Source of the DNA: Mangrovibacterium diazotrophicum
GTDB taxonomy: Bacteria; Bacteroidota; Bacteroidia; Bacteroidales; Prolixibacteraceae
Assembly (NCBI RefSeq): GCF_003610535.1
Contig: NZ_RAPN01000001.1
Coordinates: 1,723,320-1,787,319 of the forward strand
Length of the DNA: 64,000 nucleotides
Reading direction: 5' to 3'
The position numbers and the translations under genes were made by a program. Positions 16,257 to 25,383 of the stretch are shown piece after piece. The notes beneath the pieces were generated by a model. That model did not search any database, had not been told where the DNA came from, and was given only the letters and a program-made list of their open reading frames with translations. Within the stretch, counting starts at the first letter, position 1. Each line of letters begins with the position of its first letter.

Positions 16257-18608
16257 TTATTTTTCCCAATTGATCCGGGAAGTCTGAACATCGCGCGAAT
16301 TACCGCCGACCATCACGTCAAACTCCCCGGTTTCCCAATCATAGTTCAATTCAGAATTATAAAATTTCAGATCTTCCGGCGTAATTTCAAATTCAACTGT
16401 TTGCGTCTCCCCCGCTTTCAAGCTAATCTTTTGGAAAGCTTTCAGCTCTTTCACAGGTCGGGTAACCGTTCCCACCAAATCGCGAATGTAAAGTTGAACG
16501 ACCTCTTTGCCGTCTACTTTTCCAGTGTTAGTCACCGGGATTGAAACCAGTAACTTTTGATCGCCTTTCAGTTCAGCACTGCTCAATTTCAGCTCGCCAT
16601 AGTTGAAACTGGTGTAGCTCAAGCCGAAGCCAAACGGGTACAACGGATCGTTGGACACATCGAGGTAATTGGAGCGGAATTTCTGAAACCAGGCTCCTTC
16701 GGGTAGAGGGCGTCCGGTATTTTTGTGATTGTAGTAAATCGGAACCTGCCCCAGGTTTTGCGGGAAAGTAGCACTCAGTTTGCCCGATGGATTCACATCG
16801 CCAAAAAGAACGTCGGCAATGGCATTGCCCGCTTCGGTACCGCCAAACCAAACATTCAGAATAGCCGGAACATTTTCGTTCTCCCAACTCAATGCCAATG
16901 GCCGACCGGTAAACAAAACCAACACAACCGGCTTTCCGGTTTTCAGCAATGCTTTTAACAACGCTTGCTGGTTTTCTGGCAAATTAATATCGGAGCGCGA
17001 AGAGCACTCTCCGCTCATTTCGGCTGCTTCCCCCAAAGCAGCAACCACCACATCCGATTTCTGAGCTGCAGCGACAGCCTCACGAATCATCGCTTCATTG
17101 CTGCGCGTGTCCCAATAGGTGGGTTTCCCAAAAATGGCCACGCGCGACTCGGCAATTGAATCCGGCAGCACATTGGCCCCTTTTGCATAAACAATGTTCA
17201 CCTGGTCACCGGCAACGTTCCGGATACCATCCAGTACCGAAACGGATTGATCGAAATCGGCTGCCACGCTCCATGTTCCAGGCATGTTCAACCGGTTGTC
17301 GGCCAACGGCCCAATCAATGCTATCGTTCCTCCTTTTTGAAGCGGAAGAAGCTGGTTATCATTTTTCAGCAGCACGAAACTTTCGGTCGCTATTTCGCGG
17401 GCAAGCTTGCGATGTTCTGGTGTAAATATATCTTTTGCAGGACGGCTGAGATCGCAATAACGATACGGATCGTCAAACAATCCCAGCTTGTATTTGGCTT
17501 CCAATATCCGCCGACAGGCGGCATCAATTTCATTTATCGTCACCGAATGATCATCCAGCGAACTTGCCAGGGTAGTCAGGAAACCTTCGCCCACCATGTC
17601 CATGTCGACTCCTGCCTTCAACGACAGGGCTGAAACAGTCTTCAAATCACCCAAGCCGTGATCAATCATTTCGTTAATGGCCGTGTAGTCGGTCACGACA
17701 AATCCGTCAAATCCCCATTGATCGCGCAATACGTCTGTCATCAACCATTTGCTCGCACTGGCCGGGATTCCGTCAACTTCGTTAAACGAAGTCATTACGC
17801 TACCGACACCGGCCTCAATGGCTGCGTGATAGGGTAAAAAATATTCGTTATACATGCGAATGTGACTCATGTCGGTGGTGTTGTAATCGCGCCCGGCTTC
17901 AGCTGCACCATACAACGCGAAATGCTTCACACAAGCCATGATCGTGGTGCTGGCCGAAAGGTCATCGCCCTGATAGCCTTTCACCATCGCCCTTGCAATT
18001 TGAGCGCCCAGGTACGGATCTTCACCTCCGCCCTCCGCGACACGTCCCCAGCGCGGGTCACGCGAAATATCTACCATTGGTGAAAAGGTCCAGCAGATGC
18101 CGTCGGCACTTGCTTCAACCGCCGAAATCCGGGCAACCGTCTCAATGGCGTCCATGTTCCAGGTACACGACAATGCCAACGGAATTGGGAACACTGTTTT
18201 ATAGCCGTGGATGACATCCATTCCGAAAATCAGAGGTATTTTCAACCGGCTTTCCTCAATGGCAATACGTTGCACATCGCGAATCTTCTCTGCTGTTTTT
18301 ATATTGAAAAGCCCGCCAACCGAACCGGCTTTAATCTTTCCTGCAATGTCGGAATTGGAAGCCTGCCCTGTTGTGATGTCTCCAGCGCCCGGCAAATTCA
18401 ATTGTCCCAGCTTCTCCTCCAAGGTCATTTGTGACATCAGCTGATTCACCTTCTTGTCCATGTCGCCCGTTTTTTTGGCTGATTCAGTAGCACAAGCAGC
18501 TCCGATGAGCAAAATCGCGACAAACGCCAACTGCCTCAACCAACCCGATTTTATCGGACTCGAATTCCTTTCACCTGATCGAAAACAACGCCCATTAATT
18601 GTGTTCAT
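16257..18608 (-). CDS. GH3 beta-glucosidase lipoprotein
   Basis: A 783-residue GH3 enzyme with a long N-region and lipobox IGAAC (Cys39). Lipidation without acidic residues directly after Cys suggests periplasmic orientation. The TIM barrel carries KHFALYG and the nucleophile Asp307 in GFVVTDYTAI. The second domain includes LAREIATESFVLLKNDNQLLPL and VVAALGEAAEMSGE, and a C-terminal fibronectin-like domain ends the protein. GH3 enzymes release terminal beta-glucose. Next to two GH144 genes it probably hydrolyses sophorose and short beta-1,2-gluco-oligosaccharides, as known GH3 partners in Bacteroidota do. It is separated by 51 bp from the upstream GH144 gene. Confidence 0.93.
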   Translation of the reverse strand: MNTINGRCFRSGERNSSPIKSGWLRQLAFVAILLIGAACATESAKKTGDMDKKVNQLMSQMTLEEKLGQLNLPGAGDITTGQASNSDIAGKIKAGSVGGLFNIKTAEKIRDVQRIAIEESRLKIPLIFGMDVIHGYKTVFPIPLALSCTWNMDAIETVARISAVEASADGICWTFSPMVDISRDPRWGRVAEGGGEDPYLGAQIARAMVKGYQGDDLSASTTIMACVKHFALYGAAEAGRDYNTTDMSHIRMYNEYFLPYHAAIEAGVGSVMTSFNEVDGIPASASKWLMTDVLRDQWGFDGFVVTDYTAINEMIDHGLGDLKTVSALSLKAGVDMDMVGEGFLTTLASSLDDHSVTINEIDAACRRILEAKYKLGLFDDPYRYCDLSRPAKDIFTPEHRKLAREIATESFVLLKNDNQLLPLQKGGTIALIGPLADNRLNMPGTWSVAADFDQSVSVLDGIRNVAGDQVNIVYAKGANVLPDSIAESRVAIFGKPTYWDTRSNEAMIREAVAAAQKSDVVVAALGEAAEMSGECSSRSDINLPENQQALLKALLKTGKPVVLVLFTGRPLALSWENENVPAILNVWFGGTEAGNAIADVLFGDVNPSGKLSATFPQNLGQVPIYYNHKNTGRPLPEGAWFQKFRSNYLDVSNDPLYPFGFGLSYTSFNYGELKLSSAELKGDQKLLVSIPVTNTGKVDGKEVVQLYIRDLVGTVTRPVKELKAFQKISLKAGETQTVEFEITPEDLKFYNSELNYDWETGEFDVMVGGNSRDVQTSRINWEK

Positions 18609-18659
18609 ATCGTATTCGGTTTATTTGTTTAATCGTATTTCATCGTAATTTGAGTTCGG

Positions 18660-20021
18660 TTATTCACCCGGATAATTGAAACCGAGTTTCGCCAATCCGT
18701 TTTGTACATCTGTGTTTTGCATGAACAGTTTCCACAGCAAACCACTTCTGTAGTTCTCAATCATCACCGGAATCGGCCCCTGATCAATCGCCAAATAGCG
18801 CGGCAAGTACCAATGATGTTCCTGGCTATAGGCGTCGTATGGCCCATATTCTCCGACCAACGAGTCAGCCACCAGATACAAGTATTTGAGAAACTGCATC
18901 GACTCCTTTGGAGTGTAGGGGAAGGACGACAATGCCGCCGTTGGCGAGATGACACCGAGATCCATCTCCCCCGGTCGGTGCCCGGCATAACCGTTCATTG
19001 AATAGCTGGACGTAAATCCCCACTGTTTTTCGCCATAACCCGCATAATGCTTGGGGTTATCAACCGCATATTTGTAATGGATGAGCGCGTGATTGACATT
19101 CAGCTGCCAATAGTCACCGTACTTGTCTTTTAATCCTTTCGGGTTTAAACCTAAATAGGAATAGTGCGCCCAAAAGAGCGGCCCGGTCGGATCGTCGGAA
19201 TGCTCGTAAAAGTTGAGAACCGTTGGCAGCCCATAGTAGACAGTGTCCTTGGCAATTGCACCATCAAGCGCCCAGCCTTTGTCGTAAACCGCCGGCTCCA
19301 CACCGTGGGTAGGCGATGCCGCTGCCAAAATGTACATGATCATACACTCGTTATAACCGCCAACCGGGAAGTTCATCTCCCACCCATAATCAGGCGACCA
19401 GTGCCAGTACAACACATCTTCGCCCTTGGTGTACCACTGCCAGTCAACTTCCTGCCACAACTGCTGAATATCACTCACCAATTTTTGCTCGGCTTCGTTG
19501 CCGTTTTTAAAATATTCTGCCACCGTGAGCAACCCCTCAATCATGAAAGCAGTTTCAACCAAATCGCCGCCATCATCCTTCGTGCTAAACGGCTTCACCT
19601 TTCCGGTTGGACCGTCGAGCCAATGCGGCCAGGCCCCGCGAAAACGATCGGCTCGCCCCAGGTAGTCCACAATTTGCTGCAAGCGCAGCAAAGCTTGCTC
19701 CCGGCTAATGAAGCCTCTTTCAACACCTACTAAAATGGCCATCACACCAAAACCGGATCCACCCAGGGTGACGATGTCCCGGTCATCTTGCGGATAGACA
19801 TTATCGAGATGGATGCGCTCACGAGCCATGCCCGAGCTTGGCTCCGCTCCATCCCAGAAATACCGGAAGGTTTGGTACTGTACCAAATTCAACAGTGAAT
19901 CTTCCAGTGCTTGTTCCTCCTGGCCTGCAATTTCAGGCGACGGCTTTTTCGGTGCATTACAGCCCCAGAATCCGATCGTAATTACAAGAAGAGGTATGAG
20001 TATATTTTTCATTTTTTTCAT
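18660..20021 (-). CDS. GH144 family beta-1,2-glucanase-like protein (lipoprotein, single domain)
   Basis: A 453-residue protein of the glucoamylase-like (alpha/alpha)6 family now classed as GH144, whose studied members cut beta-1,2-glucan or release sophorose. Signal peptide with lipobox GFWGC (Cys21) followed by NAPKK, so no surface-export acidic tag and probably periplasmic. Family blocks are visible: LVQYQTFRYFWDGAEPSSGMARER, GGSGFGVMAILVGVERGFI, FSTKDDGGDLVETAFMIEGLL, YWHWSPDYGWEMNFPVGGYNE, and ISPTAALSSFPYTPKESM near the end. It starts 3 bp after the next upstream GH144 gene ends. Two paralogues side by side suggest division of labour, surface endo-cleavage against periplasmic oligosaccharide processing. 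Confidence 0.92.
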   Translation of the reverse strand: MKKMKNILIPLLVITIGFWGCNAPKKPSPEIAGQEEQALEDSLLNLVQYQTFRYFWDGAEPSSGMARERIHLDNVYPQDDRDIVTLGGSGFGVMAILVGVERGFISREQALLRLQQIVDYLGRADRFRGAWPHWLDGPTGKVKPFSTKDDGGDLVETAFMIEGLLTVAEYFKNGNEAEQKLVSDIQQLWQEVDWQWYTKGEDVLYWHWSPDYGWEMNFPVGGYNECMIMYILAAASPTHGVEPAVYDKGWALDGAIAKDTVYYGLPTVLNFYEHSDDPTGPLFWAHYSYLGLNPKGLKDKYGDYWQLNVNHALIHYKYAVDNPKHYAGYGEKQWGFTSSYSMNGYAGHRPGEMDLGVISPTAALSSFPYTPKESMQFLKYLYLVADSLVGEYGPYDAYSQEHHWYLPRYLAIDQGPIPVMIENYRSGLLWKLFMQNTDVQNGLAKLGFNYPGE

Positions 20022-20024
20022 GTA

Positions 20025-21998
20025 TCAATAGGTAAAACCAAGCTTGGTTAATCCAGCTTTCACCTCCGGACAGGACATGAGCAAGTCCCAAATCAAGCCC
20101 GAGCGGTAATTTTCAATCATCACAATGATCGGTCCCTGATCGATGGCCAGGTACGAGCTGGCCGTCCAGCTTTCGGTTACATTAAACGCGTCGTAGAAAC
20201 CATAATCTCCCCAGAGACGATCTCCCAGTTGGTAGTAGAAGAAACGAAGCGCCTGCATCGACTCCTCCGGCGTGTACGGGATGGACGAAATGGCTGCAGT
20301 CGGTGTAATGACTCCCAAATCATTCGTAGGCGAATGAGCCGAATAGCCATCCTGGTTATCACTGGCTGTCAATCCCCAGCAGGCATCGCTGTAGCTCACG
20401 AAATTCTTTGGATTCGCCACACAATAGGCCTGATTGATCAGGCTGTGATTGCGAGTCTGGTCCCAGTAGTTGGCGTATTGATCAACCAACTGCCGCGGAT
20501 CAATCCCCAAAAACGAATAGTGAGCAAAGAACAAGGGGCCACCATAATCGCTTCCGAGCGGCAGCGTCAATCCATAAAATTCGTTGCCATTCGCAATAGC
20601 ACCGCTTTTCGCCCAGCCCTGGTGATAAACGTCAGCTGCAATGGTATGCGTTTCCGAAGAAGCAGCCATAATGTAGGTGATCAACGCTTCGTTGTAACCC
20701 TGAATCTTCATGTTCATGTCCCATGCATAATCGGGAGACCAGTGCCAGTAAAGCACATTTTGTCCGCCTTGCGTGTACCAATCCCATTCGATGGCGTCCC
20801 AGAGTTCATTGATTTTTGTTTTCAATGCACTCTCGGTTGCATTTCCCGAACTCAGGTATTGACGGGCAGCCAGCAACCCGGCAGCCATGTACGAAGTTTC
20901 GACCAAATCGCCGCCATTGTCTTTTGTACTGAAGGGTAATGCCTTTCCGGTTGTGCCGTTTAGCCAGTGCGACCAGGCTCCGTGAAAACGATCAGCATTT
21001 GCCAGAAAATCGACGATTGTTTGCAATCGTTCAACCCCCTCGCTGCGGGTGATAAATCCACGTTCGATGCCCACCAAAATCGCCATCACCCCAAAACCCG
21101 ACCCGCCCGAAGTGACTGTTTCGTTGGATGTGTTGCGCTCGCGAGCCAAACCACTTACCGGGTGACCAAAATCCCAGAAATACCGGAATGTTTGCTGCTG
21201 AACAAGGGTCAGCAATTCGTCATCGCTGATCGTTGGAAATTTCGGTGTCAGATCAACTTCTGTGTAAAAATCCAGATCCAAACCATCGAAAGGTTTCCCA
21301 ATGCGATCTTCTATGGACGAAGAAATTGCAAAACTGTATTTGGCAAACCCATCCAGTGTTGCACTCGCGTCAACTGCAATTGTATTTTCATCAACCTGGC
21401 TCAGCGTAAATCCAACAGCCGAAGTGCCCGCTTTAAAAGATGCGTAAGGCATCACATCGTCTTTACTGATCGCCGTATTGAAATTCAGTTTAAGCTGCGG
21501 TGTTCGCCCGATTTCCTTGATACGATTTAAGGGATTAACGACCACATCGTCGATTGAAATCTGCTCCACTGTTAGCGGCGGAATCAAGGCTTTAAAACGG
21601 TAAGTCTGTCCGGCAAAGGTTTCGCCATCCGCTCCCTTCAGATTTTCCGAAATCCGTATGGAATAAGAGGCTCCTTCGCTAAACGCCGGATGCGCAATTT
21701 TCACCAGCTGGTTTTGACTGAAAAACGAAAAAGTCGCCGTCAACGGTTGATTGGCTTCATCAAGCAGCGAAATATTACTTTCGGCTGAAGCTACATCCAA
21801 TACTTTGTCGAAACGAATTTCAACCGGATCTTCCAACGGAACATTCTCCGTTGTTGCACCGGCACTCAACGCCACATCGCCAACATACACGTATGTGATT
21901 GCCAACTGCTCAGGAGTCGGTTCAGATCCGTCGTCGCCTTTACCACAAGAACTAAAAAGGATCGCTGCAACCAGGAAAAACAAAAAGGGATATCGCAT
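20025..21998 (-). CDS. GH144 family beta-1,2-glucanase-like protein with two N-terminal Ig-like domains
   Basis: A 657-residue lipoprotein. Lipobox LFSSC (Cys18) is followed by GKGDDGSE, an acidic stretch like the lipoprotein export signal that directs Bacteroidota proteins to the cell surface. Residues about 30-245 form two SbsA-like Ig domains (VEIRFDKVLDVASAE ... YSIRISENL; QLKLNFNTAISKDDVM ... YSFAISSSIEDRIG). The GH144 catalytic domain fills the rest, with QQTFRYFWDFGHPVSGLARER, FSTKDNGGDLVETSYM, YWHWSPDYAWDMNMKIQGYNEA and ITPTAAISSIPYTPEESM. The domain plan suits a surface endo-beta-1,2-glucanase that makes oligosaccharides for import through the neighbouring SusC/SusD pair. Confidence 0.92.
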   Translation of the reverse strand: MRYPFLFFLVAAILFSSCGKGDDGSEPTPEQLAITYVYVGDVALSAGATTENVPLEDPVEIRFDKVLDVASAESNISLLDEANQPLTATFSFFSQNQLVKIAHPAFSEGASYSIRISENLKGADGETFAGQTYRFKALIPPLTVEQISIDDVVVNPLNRIKEIGRTPQLKLNFNTAISKDDVMPYASFKAGTSAVGFTLSQVDENTIAVDASATLDGFAKYSFAISSSIEDRIGKPFDGLDLDFYTEVDLTPKFPTISDDELLTLVQQQTFRYFWDFGHPVSGLARERNTSNETVTSGGSGFGVMAILVGIERGFITRSEGVERLQTIVDFLANADRFHGAWSHWLNGTTGKALPFSTKDNGGDLVETSYMAAGLLAARQYLSSGNATESALKTKINELWDAIEWDWYTQGGQNVLYWHWSPDYAWDMNMKIQGYNEALITYIMAASSETHTIAADVYHQGWAKSGAIANGNEFYGLTLPLGSDYGGPLFFAHYSFLGIDPRQLVDQYANYWDQTRNHSLINQAYCVANPKNFVSYSDACWGLTASDNQDGYSAHSPTNDLGVITPTAAISSIPYTPEESMQALRFFYYQLGDRLWGDYGFYDAFNVTESWTASSYLAIDQGPIIVMIENYRSGLIWDLLMSCPEVKAGLTKLGFTY

Positions 21999-22088
21999 CA
22001 GTTCAGACTAACTTTTGTGATTGGGATAAATGTCCCGCTGCATCAAAACAGCGGGACTTTGAAAACTATTTATGAAAGCTGGCTTAGG

Positions 22089-23828
22089 TTACATACCGTC
22101 TTGCATCAGCAAAGTGACTTCGTCAGCTGTAAGGGCCTTGTGGAAAAAGTAAAGCTCATCCATTTGCCCTTTCTCCGTCTTGTGGCTCCATCCGGAGAAG
22201 TTTGGATCGCCCGACATGATGGACAAATCTCCAACGTCGGTCCAGTCGATGCCGGTAAACGCTCCCTGGCTTACCTGAACTCCGTCCATGTAGAATGCCA
22301 CTTCAGTTGCAGAAATCGATATCGCGAAGTGAATCCAATCTGTTTGTACTGTCGGATCAATTGTTGCCGGTGTCCCCGGGTTAAACCAGGATGCATTCGT
22401 TCCGTTTCCGACCAAAAGGATGAATTTTTGGCTGGTCGCCGATCCTTCCCGAATAAAACCGAAACCACTCGGTTTATCAGATGGGCTGGTTGGGTCGGCC
22501 GGTGAGATAGAAAGGATACCAGCACGAGTGTCTGAAGCATCTATTTTCAACCAAAAACTTGTACTAAATTCCTGTCCTGTTGCCAAATCAGCCGACGGGA
22601 AAGTCAGGTACGAATCAGTAGAGCCCTGATAGGCATCGCCACTCACACCTTCACCATAAGCAAAGCCCGGGCTGCCAACTTCAGTGGCGTCGTCACCGGT
22701 TAATGTTTCTTTAAAATCCCCGTTGAAGTCCATATAGAAACTGGCCTGCTCTTTCAGCATGATTGTTTGCACTTCTTCCTGGGTCAACGCTTTGTTGAAC
22801 AACCTCAACTCATCCATGCCACCTTGCTCCGCTTTGTGACTCCAACCGGAGAAGTTCGGGTCACCCGACATGATCGACAAATCTCCGACATCAGACCAAT
22901 CGATACCGGTGAACGCTCCCTGACTAACCTGCACACCATCCATATAGAAGGCTACTTCAGTTGCAGAAATCGAAATGGCAAAGTGAATCCATCCATTTTG
23001 CACTGTCGGATCAATTGTTGCTGGTGTTCCGGGGTTAAACCAGGATGCATTGGTACCATTGCCCACAAGTAGAATGAACTTCTGACTGGTTGCAGATCCT
23101 TCGCGAATAAATCCAAATCCGCTTGGTTTATCGGACGGGCTGGTCGGACTGGCCGGAGAGATTGACAAAATACCAGCACGTGTATCAGTCGCATCTATCT
23201 TCAACCAGAAACTCGCACTGAACTCCTGCCCGGTCGTAAGTCCGGCTGATGGGAAGGTCAGATATGAATCTGTCGCTCCCTCGTAGCCTGTTCCGCTTTG
23301 TATACCGGAACCGAAACCCGGTGATCCGACCGCCGTAGCGTCGCTCAAACTCACCATGTCTTTGTATTCGTTGTTGAACGGCATGTAGAAAATTTCGCCG
23401 TCGTATTTAGGCACGTAAGGAGGTGCTTTCGTAAAGTTCACATTCTTTGTGGTGATGTTATCATCGGTATCGGTTGCTACAACCGAGAGTATATGCGAAC
23501 CGGTAGTCACATTATCGTACGTGTATTCTTCCATGGCTACGCGGTAATCCTTAAACTCCGTAAAACTCGCTATTTCTGAGCCATCCATCTGCAATACAAT
23601 GGATTCAATTTCGATATCATCGCGTACTTCCAGGTCGATGTCGATTGATGCCACGGCATCATTGGTCTGAAGTTCGTAGCCTTCGGGCGGGAAGTTTACC
23701 GTTACCACCGGAGCAGAAGCATCTGTTCCCGGATCCACAGCTGAAATCCCGTCAATATAATTTTGATCGCAAGCATTGAGCATGAATAAACTCAACGCCA
23801 ATATAATTAGTCTGTTATAATTCTTCAT
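22089..23828 (-). CDS. Surface glycan-binding lipoprotein with Ig-like domain and two tandem LamG/concanavalin-like domains
   Basis: A 579-residue lipoprotein (lipobox LNAC, Cys20, followed by DQNYIDG) in the SusE/SusF position behind susD. Residues about 40-140 form an Ig-like domain (VVTVNFPPEGYELQ ... GSHILSVVATDTDDN). Two LamG-like domains follow, about 147-362 and 364-579; over their roughly 157-residue core only about 11 positions differ. No catalytic residues are apparent. Position and domains suggest a surface glycan-binding protein with two near-identical sites that increase avidity for the polymer fed to SusC/SusD. The ligand is inferred from the flanking GH144 genes. Confidence 0.85.
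   Translation of the reverse strand: MKNYNRLIILALSLFMLNACDQNYIDGISAVDPGTDASAPVVTVNFPPEGYELQTNDAVASIDIDLEVRDDIEIESIVLQMDGSEIASFTEFKDYRVAMEEYTYDNVTTGSHILSVVATDTDDNITTKNVNFTKAPPYVPKYDGEIFYMPFNNEYKDMVSLSDATAVGSPGFGSGIQSGTGYEGATDSYLTFPSAGLTTGQEFSASFWLKIDATDTRAGILSISPASPTSPSDKPSGFGFIREGSATSQKFILLVGNGTNASWFNPGTPATIDPTVQNGWIHFAISISATEVAFYMDGVQVSQGAFTGIDWSDVGDLSIMSGDPNFSGWSHKAEQGGMDELRLFNKALTQEEVQTIMLKEQASFYMDFNGDFKETLTGDDATEVGSPGFAYGEGVSGDAYQGSTDSYLTFPSADLATGQEFSTSFWLKIDASDTRAGILSISPADPTSPSDKPSGFGFIREGSATSQKFILLVGNGTNASWFNPGTPATIDPTVQTDWIHFAISISATEVAFYMDGVQVSQGAFTGIDWTDVGDLSIMSGDPNFSGWSHKTEKGQMDELYFFHKALTADEVTLLMQDGM
22092..23390 (-). repeat. Internal tandem duplication of a LamG-domain module
   Basis: Two units of about 650 bp within the surface protein gene, roughly 22750-23390 (first) and 22092-22741 (second). 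Protein cores are about 93 per cent identical by eye, while many third codon positions differ, so the DNA has diverged more than the protein. Confidence 0.85.
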
Positions 23829-23839
23829 GTCCGTTAGTT

Positions 23840-25372
23840 TTAATTGATTCCATCTTCCAACTGTGGTAATTCAGAAACCTGATCGGCAGGGAACGGATAA
23901 TAGGCTTTATCCATCGTAAAGGTTTTCCCTTCGTGACTTAGCTCCGAGGTATTTTCGGTGCGAATCATATCGTAAAAGCGGGTTCCCCATTCCATCGCCA
24001 ATTCAGCGAACTTTTCATCCAGCACATCGTCTGTTGTCACCGTTCCGAGAGCACTCAATCCGGCACGTGTGCGAACCAAATTAACCGCATCTGCCGCAGT
24101 CATCGATATGCTGCTTGTGGAACCACGAGTCAATGCTTCGGCATACATCAGCAACATTTCGGCATAACGGATGACAATAAAGTTCTTGTTACTGCCGAAC
24201 GACAAGCGACCTGATATCAACTCGGTAGAGGGCAGGAAGTGCTTACCGCTGGCAAATTTCAAGCGGGCATTGTTGTTGAAAACGTCCCCTTCGCGATTGG
24301 CATTAGTAATCCAGGACGGAATTGTTCCGTAATCCTCCTCCAGCTCCGTGATTCCGTCAGGAGTAAATACAACGCTGGTTTCCAGGCGAACAGTCTCACC
24401 ACGATCAAGCATGAATTCGATGTATTTCATTGTTGGTTCGTAGAAACCCCAACCGGAGCCGGCTCCTGTTACAACCGGAGTCCACCCCCCGATACCGAAC
24501 GGCGCAAACAGAAACGAAGTGCGGTCTCCTTCACCTTGATTAAAGTCCGAATACTGGAACTCGAGAATATTCTCGTCGGCGAGCTTACCAGCCGTTTTAA
24601 ACAGGTGGTAAAAGTCTGAAGACAATTCAAACTCACCGGAGCTGATAATTTGCGATGTAGCATCCACTACGCCCTGGTAATCTTCCATTTCCTGGTAAGC
24701 GAGAGCCATTACAGCATAAGCTGTGTATTGCGTTATTCCGCCGGGAATGTCCGTTCTTTTATTTGGAGCTACATCCGGCAGATCAGCTATAGCAGCAGTT
24801 GTTTCGTCAACAATGTATTGCATCACTTCATCCTTATTACTCAACGGAGTGCTCTGGATATTATCCAGCTGGTCAATCACGATACATCCGCCAAAAGCAC
24901 GCGCCACGTTCAGGTACAGAAAAGCGCGGATTACGCGACACTCGGCAATGTACTGATCGGCCAAGGCGTCGTTTGCAGCTGCAGGCCGATACTTTTCAAT
25001 CTCCTCCATCGCCGTGAACATGGTTACGATATCGTTGTAGTGCAATTGCCAAACGGAATTAAGGTTCCACTGGCTGCCCAGATAATTGAATGCATCTTGT
25101 TCCTGCATGGGCACCTGGTCGCCCGCAGCATTAACATCGTCGCCACGAATTCCCAGCGTCAGCGGTTCTTCCCAGGCACGGGTGTATAGTGCAGAATAAG
25201 CACCCAGCAAGGGCTTAATCATGTCCTCACCAATGGTGTAGTCCACATCACTGGTAAATGCTTCATCTTCGAAAGGTTCATCCAGTTTATCGGTACAACC
25301 AATCACCGACAACATCAATATCCCACCCAAAACGATGGGCATATAGTATTTTATAATTTGAAATCGTTTCAT
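23840..25372 (-). CDS. susD: SusD-like outer membrane glycan-binding lipoprotein
   Basis: A 510-residue SusD/RagB-family protein. Signal peptide with lipobox SVIGC (Cys26) followed by TDKLDEPFEDEAF, acidic and suited to surface display. The N-terminal TPR-like part has LLGAYSALYTRAWEE and NLNSVWQLHYNDIVTMFTAMEEI, followed by ECRVIRAFLYLNVARAFGG, the usual SusD helix. The C-terminal block includes FIVIRYAEMLLMYAEALTRG and AVNLVRTRAGL, typical of the family. It forms the lid over the SusC transporter encoded 11 bp upstream and delivers oligosaccharides. The likely ligand is beta-1,2-glucan, from the operon's enzymes. The symbol denotes family membership, not starch specificity. Confidence 0.95.
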   Translation of the reverse strand: MKRFQIIKYYMPIVLGGILMLSVIGCTDKLDEPFEDEAFTSDVDYTIGEDMIKPLLGAYSALYTRAWEEPLTLGIRGDDVNAAGDQVPMQEQDAFNYLGSQWNLNSVWQLHYNDIVTMFTAMEEIEKYRPAAANDALADQYIAECRVIRAFLYLNVARAFGGCIVIDQLDNIQSTPLSNKDEVMQYIVDETTAAIADLPDVAPNKRTDIPGGITQYTAYAVMALAYQEMEDYQGVVDATSQIISSGEFELSSDFYHLFKTAGKLADENILEFQYSDFNQGEGDRTSFLFAPFGIGGWTPVVTGAGSGWGFYEPTMKYIEFMLDRGETVRLETSVVFTPDGITELEEDYGTIPSWITNANREGDVFNNNARLKFASGKHFLPSTELISGRLSFGSNKNFIVIRYAEMLLMYAEALTRGSTSSISMTAADAVNLVRTRAGLSALGTVTTDDVLDEKFAELAMEWGTRFYDMIRTENTSELSHEGKTFTMDKAYYPFPADQVSELPQLEDGIN

Positions 25373-25383
25373 CTTTGTGGAAT

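Noticed and set aside
15124-16287. Plus-strand frame of 387 codons inside the GH43 gene
   Set aside because: Antisense shadow; the minus strand has clear GH43, CBM32 and FN3 motifs.
22092-23390. Possible recent assembly-type duplication in the LamG gene
   Set aside because: The two units differ at many third positions, so this is a real, older tandem duplication and not a collapse or copy error.
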